A DNA stretch of 64,000 nucleotides from Acidobacterium sp. S8. Its GTDB lineage: Bacteria > Acidobacteriota > Terriglobia > Terriglobales > Acidobacteriaceae. Shown one piece after another: positions 38,971 to 46,196 of this stretch. The first letter of the stretch is position 1, and the number at the start of each line of letters is the position of its first letter. The DNA lies in NCBI RefSeq assembly GCF_009765985.1, contig NZ_LMUM01000034.1:159508-223507 (forward strand). The letters run 5' to 3'. The position numbers and the translations under genes were made by a program. The notes beneath the pieces are model-generated. The model was given only the letters and a program-made list of their open reading frames with translations. It made no database searches and was not told the DNA's origin.

Positions 38971-39381
38971 GTGTCACTCCGAAACATAACCGAGGCAGCA
39001 GGCCACGAGGCAAGCCTCAACATGTGGTTCTGACACTTAGGCTGGGCGAATGTTTTTTTGGCATACGTCATCCGTTTGGCGAAAAGCAGCATGCTTTCCT
39101 GCGCTTTTATTCATCATTAAAAATCTTGTAATCAAATACTTATGAAGCTTTAGACATCATGGGCTTGAGAAGTATTTGGCCGTCGGCAAAGGGCTGGGCT
39201 TGCGCAAGGCTTAGCACAAGCTGTTCGCGCGGTCCCCCTTGGCAGGCTCAGGGCAGGCCCTTTGACTGCGCTCATGACCACGGCATTTAAGCCGGGGAAG
39301 TTGTCTCGCTGAGCGGTTCTTTTTGGGCTGTTTTGGGGCGATCTTGTCTGGTTGGTTCGACATACAGTAGTCCGGAAAATT
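38971..39381. other. 411-bp intergenic region after tRNA-Thr
   Basis: No gene was recognised. The right part holds a degenerate dispersed-repeat-like sequence (39228-39286). No attachment-site duplication of the tRNA 3' end was found within the window. Confidence 0.5.
39228..39286. repeat. possible dispersed intergenic repeat
   Basis: CTTGGCAGGCTCAGGGCAGG and TTTGACTGCGCTCATGACC resemble the 'AGGCTCAGGGCAGGC...GACTGCGCTCAGG' intergenic repeats seen in many bacterial genomes. Only one copy is in the window, so this rests on memory of the pattern. Confidence 0.35.
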
Positions 39382-40242
39382 ATGATGGCTGCCATGTCTG
39401 CCAGCCGCCGGGATTTTCTGCGTTATAGCGCTTTTGCTGCCGCCTCCACCGTTGCTGTTCCTTCTCTGTTTGCCAAAGGCAAAAAGACCGCGCCGTTTCA
39501 ACTGGGCATGTGCAGCTATACCTTTCGCGAGTTTGACCGGGCGCATGTCATCCAGTTCATGAAAGAGCTGAAGCTCACCAATCTGAATGCCAAGGACGCG
39601 AAGGACCATCTGCCGATGTCTTCGGCCGAAGCCGAGGATCAGGCTGTTGCAGATTACAAGGCGGCCGGCATCAAGCTGACCGCCGTCGGGGCTGTCTATT
39701 TTCCCAAAGATGATGACGACGATGTGCGCACCCGCTTTGAATATGCGAAGCGTGCGGGAGTGAAGGTCATCGTTGCGGGTGATCCGACGCCGGAAGCGCT
39801 GCCACGCATCGAGAAGTTTGTGAAGGAGTATGACATCCGGATCGCCATCCATAACCATGGGCCGGAGGACAAGATCTGGCACTCGCCGCTGGATGTGCTC
39901 AATGCGGTCAAGGGCATGGACCCGCGCATGGGCTGCTGTATCGATGTGGGCCACACGGTACGAACGGGGACGGATGTGGTAGCGGCGATCAAGGAAGTGG
40001 GACCGCGCCTCTTCGATGTGCATATGAAGGATTTGACCGATTTCAAGGCGAAAGAAAGCCAGGTGGCGGTGGGCGATGGCAAGATGCCTGTGCGTGAAAT
40101 CTTCGAAGCGCTGGTTGCGATCAATTACAAGGGCGACGTTGACTTAGAGTACGAGGTACATGGGGATGATCCTATGCCCGGGGCTACTAAGAGCATTGAC
40201 TATATACGCAAGGTGCTGGGGGAGATGGGATATCAGGGGTGA
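39382..40242 (+). CDS. Tat-exported sugar phosphate isomerase/epimerase-like protein (xylose isomerase-like TIM barrel)
   Basis: 286 residues from ATG 39382. The N-terminus carries a twin-arginine signal (SASRRDFLRYSAFAAA), so the folded protein is probably sent to the periplasm. The mature part is an AP-endonuclease-2/xylose isomerase-like barrel: LGMCSYTFREFD, IAIHNHGPED (metal-binding His/Glu-type strand), GCCIDVGHTVRTG and LFDVHMKDLTDF. Members isomerise or epimerise sugars using a divalent metal; the exact substrate is unknown. It stands alone, with no sugar operon next to it. Confidence 0.85.
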   Translation: MMAAMSASRRDFLRYSAFAAASTVAVPSLFAKGKKTAPFQLGMCSYTFREFDRAHVIQFMKELKLTNLNAKDAKDHLPMSSAEAEDQAVADYKAAGIKLTAVGAVYFPKDDDDDVRTRFEYAKRAGVKVIVAGDPTPEALPRIEKFVKEYDIRIAIHNHGPEDKIWHSPLDVLNAVKGMDPRMGCCIDVGHTVRTGTDVVAAIKEVGPRLFDVHMKDLTDFKAKESQVAVGDGKMPVREIFEALVAINYKGDVDLEYEVHGDDPMPGATKSIDYIRKVLGEMGYQG

Positions 40243-40283
40243 CGTTTTTTGGCTATTAATCTGGATATGCGCGAGATATATCG

Positions 40284-40625
40284 CTATAGGTGGTCATGGA
40301 CTTTGTTGAGTGGCGGCAGACAGCCGTCAGTCAACTCGTACTGATTGATCCATCCTCTCTCATATGCATTCAGTTGAATGACCTCCTTCAAAGTCAAAAT
40401 CGAAACTAAAGAAGCTTTGCCCAAAGAAGTCATTTCTCGATTGCGACCTGCATCTAGGTGTTGCAGCAGACGGCTACTGATGCATGTGGCTTGACCGATA
40501 TAGAGGATATCTCCTCCCGCATTAGTAAGAACATAGCACCCAGGACCGTTTCCGACAGATCGGACCGGCAAATACTCGAAGGGTGTCAGAGGTCCAGGAG
40601 ACGGAATCAAGGAAGTGACTTTCAA
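40284..40625 (-). CDS. stand-alone GIY-YIG nuclease domain protein
   Basis: 113 residues. The GIY-YIG active site can be followed fully: GCY (29-31), LYIG (41-44), Arg52 in SSRLLQHL, Glu89 in AYERGWI and Asn107 in LNKVH. These enzymes cut one DNA strand with one metal ion; stand-alone domains occur in restriction, mobile element and repair settings. The likely start is TTG 40625, which overlaps the TGA at 40622-40624 that closes the DGQHR frame (TTGA), so the two are translated as a pair. The segment is less GC-rich than its surroundings. A host target or role is not visible. Confidence 0.85.
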   Translation of the reverse strand: MKVTSLIPSPGPLTPFEYLPVRSVGNGPGCYVLTNAGGDILYIGQATCISSRLLQHLDAGRNREMTSLGKASLVSILTLKEVIQLNAYERGWINQYELTDGCLPPLNKVHDHL

Positions 40626-41752
40626 AATACGGGGTCTCCCGAAACTTGGGGAACGTTAATAGCTGCAGACAATGCATTGGCATATTTGCGTATAGACGCT
40701 CTATTTATGCCGGAGGCCGTATTGCCGCGGTACCAAAACTGAGGCTGGGCCATGCCGAGAAATTCAGTCGGGAGGTTTTCGAAACCATGGGCGAGAAGAT
40801 TGACTATAGTTTCTTCCTTGAAATCCTGCCGATTCGTGAGATGCAGAAATACAGCGGGTCATGCTCCGTGAAAGAGTTCCAATCCATTCGTTCGAAACAC
40901 AACGGAAATCTCATTGTCCTTATCGACTAGTAATCTTTTAATAGCTCGCCAATAATTGAGGAGTACCTTTTGCTGCTTTTCTACTGTCCAGGCGGGGCCT
41001 CCTACCGGATTAGAGGGAACAAGTACATGTTTCTTGATCGATGTTACAAAGCTTTTCTGGTTCATAGATGAAGAACCAGACTCATCCTCACTATTGGCCA
41101 TAAGCACCCGCCCCTTCCAAGGTGAATCCGGAGATATATTTAAGAAATTCACAATAGCTAGAGCACGTTGATCCTCGCCGCGGTCGACTTGACGCTGAAT
41201 CCAACGTGGAAGCACCGGCATTTTCTTGAAGTTAATCAAGTCCGTGAGACGAGCAACGATTTGCTGCTCGATTGCAACATCAACTTTCTGGGTCGTATTC
41301 ACAATAAGAAAATGACACATCTGGCTGATTTCATCGAGATCGACAGCAATATTGACTGGAACCTCGAACGAATCTATCGACGCATCCTTTTCCGAGGCAA
41401 GGATAAGTCCCCGAATACGATGCTGGCCGTCAACCACATTGAAGGCACCTACTCTTTCCGTGTCAATGGTAATCGTGTTAGTTTCTTCGTCGAAAGGAAG
41501 TAGTTTGTCCGTGGCGAGAAAGATCGATGTGGGCAGGAAGGCTTCTTTCTCTCGATGTCCCTCAAGGAGATATTCTGACAATCGTTTCGCCCGTGCTTCG
41601 TTGAGTACGCGCTGGTAACCAACGCCTAAGCCTGAATCAGGCGTTTCGATTTTGAAGAAATTAGGTATCTTCAAGTCTTTTATCCGCAAGCTAGAAGCGA
41701 ATAAGCAAAGATTTCCCTGCAGTATCTTGCTTGCTGGGCGCTTAATAAGCAT
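40622..41752 (-). pseudogene. DGQHR-domain (DndB-like) protein interrupted by an in-frame TGA
   Basis: The frame opens at ATG 41752 and codes 297 residues with DGQHR at 108-112 (NVVDGQHRIRGL) and an NEARAKRLSEYL helix, both typical of DndB/DGQHR proteins, which are linked to DNA phosphorothioation control and to mobile islands. TGA at 40859-40861 ends it after LELFHG-A. The same frame then stays open for 78 codons of clearly protein-like sequence (PAVFLHLTNRQDF; FWYRGN; NRASIRKYANAL) and stops at TGA 40622-40624, which overlaps the GIY-YIG start. A full product would be about 376 residues. I read this as one gene with a nonsense change or a base error; a 297-residue form is the alternative. 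Confidence 0.78.
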
Positions 41753-42168
41753 TGACTAGTTTCTCCCTAAAATATGTCCATCTTAACCTATCATCACTTT
41801 TGCCAAACTTTCGGATAAAGTTGCAATCAAGAGACACACATTTCTGTCATTCATCGGTCGATGCGCTCCCACCCGGCTTTGCTGGTGACATGGGGTTGGT
41901 TGCTTGCAATCGTCAATGGTTCTTGATGACAGACTTCCGCAAACGTGCATGGAAGGATTTATTGTCGGAAGATGGCTGTTGGAGCTTTCACCAGCCTGAA
42001 AGACCGGTGCTTCTGCCGAAAGGCTTGAACATTCTGCGGACTTGGCATGGTCCGGATCAAAGCGTGATCCGCCAAGGCAGCGGATGCTGCATCTCCGATT
42101 CTTCGTCACTTTATTCCTCAGAATCACGGCCGCTTACGCGGGAAATATCGAAGCCTTGAGTGCTCGCC
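41753..42168. other. 416-bp region with no supported gene
   Basis: Two overlapping opposite frames (plus 41752-42159, minus 41783-42127) span it. Neither has a ribosome site, a known motif or natural-looking composition. A GACCGGTGCTTCTGCC stretch near 42001 is similar to the 19-bp repeat unit at 60684. It may be remnant DNA of the accessory segment. Confidence 0.45.
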
Positions 42169-43113
42169 TTACGCCATGTTTTGCAGCGTGGCGTTGATGT
42201 CGTTCAATGAAAAGACCTGCACGGGCCAGCGGGTGCCTTTGTCCGCGAGGGTGGCCTTGATCTTTTCGCGCTCGTCGTCGCTTGTGACCAGCAGCAGGAT
42301 CTGCATCTCGTTGAAAAATCCTTCGAAGAGGGCGACGGCTTCAGGCTGGATGATTCCCATTTTGACGCGCTGGGGCAGCGAGGCGACGCGCTCCTTGACA
42401 ATGTCTTCGAGCGTGCGGATACGCCAGAGAATGGTTTCGGTACGGAGGGCGGTGAAGTTGCCGAAGTAGAGATAACGCATGCCGTCGAAGGTCATGAGCA
42501 TGGTGAAGCCGAGGGGCTGGCCCATCTGAAAGAGGCTGCGATCGCCTTCGCTGGTGATGGGCACGACGAGCAGGCGCTGCGAGAGCAGGAAGGATTCGAC
42601 GATCTGATCGGGGGTGAGGACGGGCGCGACTTCCTGACCGGTGGCGGCGATGGCGACATCGATAGCTTCGGCAGCCTGACGGGCGAAGGTTTCATTGGAG
42701 TACTTGATGGTGTCGAGTCCGGCCACGTTGAAGGGCAGACGCTGCGAGTCCCGCTGAAAGGGGATGACGTATTTGTTGAAGCCGAGGACGAGGCCGTATT
42801 CCATGTTGACGTTGGCGCTGGGGCTCTCGACGCCGTCTTTGACGCGATTGTTGGCGAGGATGATGCAGAACTGCGACTGGATGATCTTGGAACAGATCTT
42901 GGCGCAGAAGGCGCTCTGGCCGGGCGCGATTTCACCGGCGGCCTCGATGCCTTCAATGCCACGCTTTTCCAAAAGCGTTCGCAGGATGGTCATCTCGAGA
43001 GCGCTCTCGCTGAATCCATAGCCGATGAAACAGGTGCGCGAAGAGGAAAAAACAAAATCGCAGCGTGGAAGGCCTATGACGCAGAATTCATTCCGGCGTA
43101 TCCGTTTGTCCAT
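42169..43113 (-). CDS. TIR / nucleoside deoxyribosyltransferase-like protein
   Basis: 314 residues. Residues about 26-120 have a flavodoxin-like order: TCFIGYGFSESALEM, then CAKICSKIIQSQFCIILAN and NVNMEYGLVLGFNKYVIPF, where Glu105 stands where TIR-like and deoxyribosyltransferase-like enzymes place a catalytic Glu. TIR domains of bacterial defence proteins (Thoeris and relatives) break down or cyclise NAD; whether this one does is inference. The C-terminal half (about 145-314) is unrecognised and ends in an alpha/beta segment (EMQILLLVTSDDEREKI). It lies on the same strand as, but 416 bp upstream of, the DGQHR/GIY-YIG pair. Confidence 0.6.
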   Translation of the reverse strand: MDKRIRRNEFCVIGLPRCDFVFSSSRTCFIGYGFSESALEMTILRTLLEKRGIEGIEAAGEIAPGQSAFCAKICSKIIQSQFCIILANNRVKDGVESPSANVNMEYGLVLGFNKYVIPFQRDSQRLPFNVAGLDTIKYSNETFARQAAEAIDVAIAATGQEVAPVLTPDQIVESFLLSQRLLVVPITSEGDRSLFQMGQPLGFTMLMTFDGMRYLYFGNFTALRTETILWRIRTLEDIVKERVASLPQRVKMGIIQPEAVALFEGFFNEMQILLLVTSDDEREKIKATLADKGTRWPVQVFSLNDINATLQNMA

Positions 43114-43307
43114 TTCTCAACTCCTGATGCCAGTGCTTTAGCTGCTTCGGTTGCGTGCTGGATGACCATTAGGGGAGAAGAATACAGGGCCGTGACATCG
43201 CGGTGTCGCGAATAAAGGGCATTATAAGACTGCTTTCAGCGACGCGCTACGAGAATGATGAAGGCGCCTTCCGTGCATAATGGGGATGCATCCGGAAAGG
43301 AATCGGC

Positions 43308-43937
43308 ATGTATATTCCGAAGTTCAACGAGGAGACGCGAGTTCCCGTTATCCATCAGCTGATGCGGTCGCATCCGCTGGCTTCGCTGGTGACGTTTGGC
43401 GCGTCGGGGTTGTTTGCTTCGCATCTGCCAATGGTCCTTGATGAGCGAGCTGCGCCCTTTGGGATGCTGCGGTGTCATGTATCGCGGGCAAACGCGCAGT
43501 GGAAGGATTTCGATCCAGACGTGCAGGCGCTGGCTATCTTTTCCGGCGCGGAGCATTACATTTCTCCGGCGTGGTATGCGGAAAAGCAGGCGACGGGCAA
43601 GGTGGTTCCGACATGGAACTATGTGGTGGTGCATGCCTATGGCTATCTAAAAGTGATGGACGATGTTGTGTGGCTGCGGGCGCATGTGGAGAGCCTGACG
43701 AAGATTCATGAGGCGGGCATGCAGAATCCATGGGCGGTGAGCGATGCTCCAGAGGAGTATGTGGCGCCGATGCTTAAAGGGATTGTCGGATTGGAGATGA
43801 AGATTGAGCGGCTGGAGGGTAAATGGAAGTTGAGCCAGAATCGCTCGGAAGAGGATCGCCGCGGAGTGGTGGAAGGGCTGGAGGATGGCGGCGAGATGAA
43901 GCGGTTGATGCTGGATGCTCTGGAGGACCGAGGCTGA
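43308..43937 (+). CDS. PaiB-like FMN-binding protein
   Basis: 209 residues; ATG 43308 follows AAAGGAA. MYIPKFNEE at the N-terminus, then HPLASLVTFG, ASHLPMVLDE, HVSRANAQWKDF, ISPAWYAEK and VPTWNYVVVHAYG are the PaiB/FMN-binding split-barrel pattern. Family members bind FMN or haem, and B. subtilis PaiB is linked to control of degradative enzymes; some may be oxidoreductases. No partner PaiA-type acetyltransferase is next to it. The gene is followed by a hairpin with T6. Confidence 0.9.
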   Translation: MYIPKFNEETRVPVIHQLMRSHPLASLVTFGASGLFASHLPMVLDERAAPFGMLRCHVSRANAQWKDFDPDVQALAIFSGAEHYISPAWYAEKQATGKVVPTWNYVVVHAYGYLKVMDDVVWLRAHVESLTKIHEAGMQNPWAVSDAPEEYVAPMLKGIVGLEMKIERLEGKWKLSQNRSEEDRRGVVEGLEDGGEMKRLMLDALEDRG

Positions 43938-43947
43938 TTGCTAAAGA

Positions 43948-43986
43948 CCCAGGTTAGCTTCGCGAACCTGGGGCACCCGCTTTTTT
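43948..43986 (+). terminator. hairpin with TGGGGCACCCG tail, terminator of the paiB-like gene
   Basis: CCCAGGTT (43948-43955) pairs with AACCTGGG (43965-43972), followed by CACCCGC and T6. The 11-mer TGGGGCACCCG (43969-43979) recurs after the next gene at 44923, so this is both a terminator and a member of a repeated element. Confidence 0.65.
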
Positions 43987-44079
43987 CGTTTTGTAGATTT
44001 GCAGATTGGGTCCACTGATTCAACTGCTGCCTGCTTCGCGTATCGGGTTCTCGTCATGCTAGACTCAGCGGTTCACCTT

Positions 44080-44862
44080 ATGAGTTACGAAAATATTCTT
44101 GTGGAAGTGCGTGAGCCGATTGCTGTTGTGACTTTTAATCGGCCCAAGGTGTTGAATGCGTTAAACGGGGCTACGCTGCGCGAGCTGGATGCGGCGATCA
44201 TAGAGCTGGCTGCGCATGCGGGCGTCCGGGCGATTCTGCTGACGGGAGCTGGCGAGAAGGCCTTTGCTGCGGGGGCCGATATTCAGGAGCTCGCCGCTGT
44301 ATCGGCGGTAGATGGACATGCGCTGGCGATGCGCGGACAGCAAGTCTTCGATCGAATTGAGAATTGCGGCAAGCCGGTGATTGCGTGCGTGAACGGCTTT
44401 GCGCTGGGCGGCGGATGCGAGCTGGCGCTGGCGTGCACTTTGCGCATTGCCAGCGAGACAGCGAGGTTTGGCCAGCCGGAGGTGAAGCTGGGGATCATTC
44501 CGGGATATGGGGGATCACAGCGGCTGCCGCGGCTGGTGGGCAAGGGCGCGGCGCTCAAGCTGCTGCTTACGGGCGAGATGATTTCGGCTGCGGAGGCTTT
44601 GCGCATCGGGCTGGTAGAGGAAGTAGTTTCGCCGGGTGAGCTGTTGGCGCGCGCGGAGCAGATTGCGAAAGCGATTGCCGCGCAGGCTTCGCTGGCGATT
44701 GAAAAATGCCTGGAAGCGGTACATGCGGGGTACGACTTGCCGCTGCGGCAGGCGCTGGATCTCGAGGCTGCGCTCTTTGGGATTTGCTGTGCGACCGAAG
44801 ACAAGACGGAGGGCACGAAGGCTTTTCTGGAAAAGCGCACAGCGGTTTGGACTGGGAAGTAG
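44080..44862 (+). CDS. enoyl-CoA hydratase/isomerase (crotonase) family
   Basis: 260 residues from ATG 44080, the usual crotonase length; ATG 44056 is also in frame. The oxyanion-hole segment AFAAGADIQEL, the turn FALGGGCELALAC and PEVKLGIIPGYGG, with both expected catalytic glutamates, are intact. It adds water to 2,3-enoyl-CoA in beta-oxidation or a related pathway. An acyl-CoA dehydrogenase lies 17 kb away on the other strand, so the two are not an operon. Confidence 0.92.
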   Translation: MSYENILVEVREPIAVVTFNRPKVLNALNGATLRELDAAIIELAAHAGVRAILLTGAGEKAFAAGADIQELAAVSAVDGHALAMRGQQVFDRIENCGKPVIACVNGFALGGGCELALACTLRIASETARFGQPEVKLGIIPGYGGSQRLPRLVGKGAALKLLLTGEMISAAEALRIGLVEEVVSPGELLARAEQIAKAIAAQASLAIEKCLEAVHAGYDLPLRQALDLEAALFGICCATEDKTEGTKAFLEKRTAVWTGK

Positions 44863-44898
44863 GACTGGTTTGTAGTCGGTGCGCTGTCCCAATCCCAC

Positions 44899-44933
44899 CC
44901 TTTCGCAAAAAGCGCGAAAGGATGGGGCACCCG
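44899..44933 (+). repeat. hairpin plus TGGGGCACCCG element, second copy
   Basis: CCTTTCGC (44899-44906) pairs with GCGAAAGG (44914-44921), followed by the same 11-mer at 44923-44933. It lies 37 bp after the enoyl-CoA hydratase gene. There is no U-tract, so it is a weaker terminator than the copy at 43948. Confidence 0.6.
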
Positions 44934-45001
44934 ATGTCGGAGATTCTCAAATCGCGGAATCCGCCTTATCAGTATCCCGCCCATGTGCTTCGCACTTGTG
45001 T

Positions 45002-46126
45002 CTATTCGGATTTCGGTGGCCCGGACATCTTTCTCACCACTGCTTCATCTGTCTTCTGGTGGAGTTCGTTTGTCCTGGCGAACTCGGCTTGTGCCTGCTG
45101 CTTCTTGCCCATGGCGGAGTAGAGACGCGCGAGGCGCCAGTGCGCGTCGGGTTGCGAGGGATCCATCTCAATGGCGCGTTTCAGATTGGCTGCGGCTGCT
45201 TCGTTCTGATTCTGCGCGGCATCGACGATACCCATATCGAGGAAGGCGAGGCGGGTTGCGCCCTGCTGCGCGACGGCCTGCTTGAGGTAGTTCGCGGCGG
45301 TAGCTTCGTCATTGCGTTTGAGCGCGATGTCGCCTAAATAAGTAAGCGCTTGCGGGTGATTGGGGTTCTCTTCGAGTTCGAGTTTGAATTCAGCCTCGGC
45401 TTCGTCATACTTGTGCTGCTTCCAGAGCATGTATCCCAGGCCGAAGTGAACTTCAGGTGTGTGCGGATCAGCTTTGGCCGCGGCGCGGAATTGAGCGATG
45501 GCGTTGTCGGTCTGGCCGAGGCCGTCGAAGGCTTCGCCGGCGAGGATGTCGGCCTGGGCGGAATCGGGCGCTTGCTGGAGGATGAGTTGGTATTGCTCGA
45601 GCGTGCACTGATATCGCGCGGCCCACAGGCAGCTTTGCGCGAGCGTGGTGCGCAGCTGAAGATTTTCGGGCGCCGCTGCTACTGCCGTTTCAAGATAAGG
45701 GATCGCTTCACCGTATTGCCCTGCCCCGTAATAGCTCATGGCGAGAAGAAGCTTTGGCCGCGTGTCTTCTGGCGCTTCGGCGGCGGCGGCTTTTAACGGC
45801 GAGATGGCGTCTTTAAATTTTTCCTGCTTGAAGAGAGCGAGGCCGAGATCGAGTTGCAGGCCGGGAGCCTTGATGCCAAGTTCGAGCGCTCTGCGATAGG
45901 CGGGGACGGCCTCGGCATAATTGCCTTCGAGCGCGAGGGTGAGGCCGAGCTGCGCCCATGCGGCTGCGTCCTTAGGATTGGCTGCGGTTGCGGCTTCCCA
46001 TTTTTCTTCGGCTGCCGCGTAGTTATTTGGTGTGTCCTGCGCGAGGAGAAATGCGGGAATCAAAAAACAGGTAAGAAGGAATGAGAGACGCCGCACGCTG
46101 CACCCGAAAAAGTTAACTGGAAGCAT
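45002..46126 (-). CDS. exported TPR protein
   Basis: 374 residues from ATG 46126, which puts a signal peptide (SFLLTCFLIPAFLLAQ) near the N-terminus; an upstream ATG at 46171 would overlap the terminator of the neighbouring receptor gene. At least eight tetratricopeptide repeats follow (AWAQLGLTLALEGNYAEAV; HFGLGYMLWKQHKYDEAEA; ALTYLGDIALKRNDEATA). A periplasmic scaffold protein; partner unknown. It follows the Oar-like receptor on the same strand, but a terminator separates them. Confidence 0.85.
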   Translation of the reverse strand: MLPVNFFGCSVRRLSFLLTCFLIPAFLLAQDTPNNYAAAEEKWEAATAANPKDAAAWAQLGLTLALEGNYAEAVPAYRRALELGIKAPGLQLDLGLALFKQEKFKDAISPLKAAAAEAPEDTRPKLLLAMSYYGAGQYGEAIPYLETAVAAAPENLQLRTTLAQSCLWAARYQCTLEQYQLILQQAPDSAQADILAGEAFDGLGQTDNAIAQFRAAAKADPHTPEVHFGLGYMLWKQHKYDEAEAEFKLELEENPNHPQALTYLGDIALKRNDEATAANYLKQAVAQQGATRLAFLDMGIVDAAQNQNEAAAANLKRAIEMDPSQPDAHWRLARLYSAMGKKQQAQAEFARTNELHQKTDEAVVRKMSGPPKSE

Positions 46127-46152
46127 GGTATCGCACGCGGGGTAAAGAAAGA

Positions 46153-46176
46153 GCGCAGTGGATATAACCACTGCGC
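46153..46176 (-). terminator. terminator of the Oar-like receptor gene
   Basis: GCGCAGTGG / CCACTGCGC, a 9-bp stem with an ATATAA loop. On the minus strand it is followed by TCTTTCTTT. It lies 20 bp after the receptor stop. Confidence 0.75.
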
Positions 46177-46196
46177 CCGGTTTGCCAGCGAAACGA

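Noticed and set aside
38895-39286. Possible integration site at tRNA-Thr
   Set aside because: No integrase gene and no duplicated tRNA 3' end were found nearby.
41752-42159. Plus-strand frame between the DGQHR-like and TIR-like genes
   Set aside because: No ribosome site, no motif, and an equally long opposite frame; composition does not look coding.
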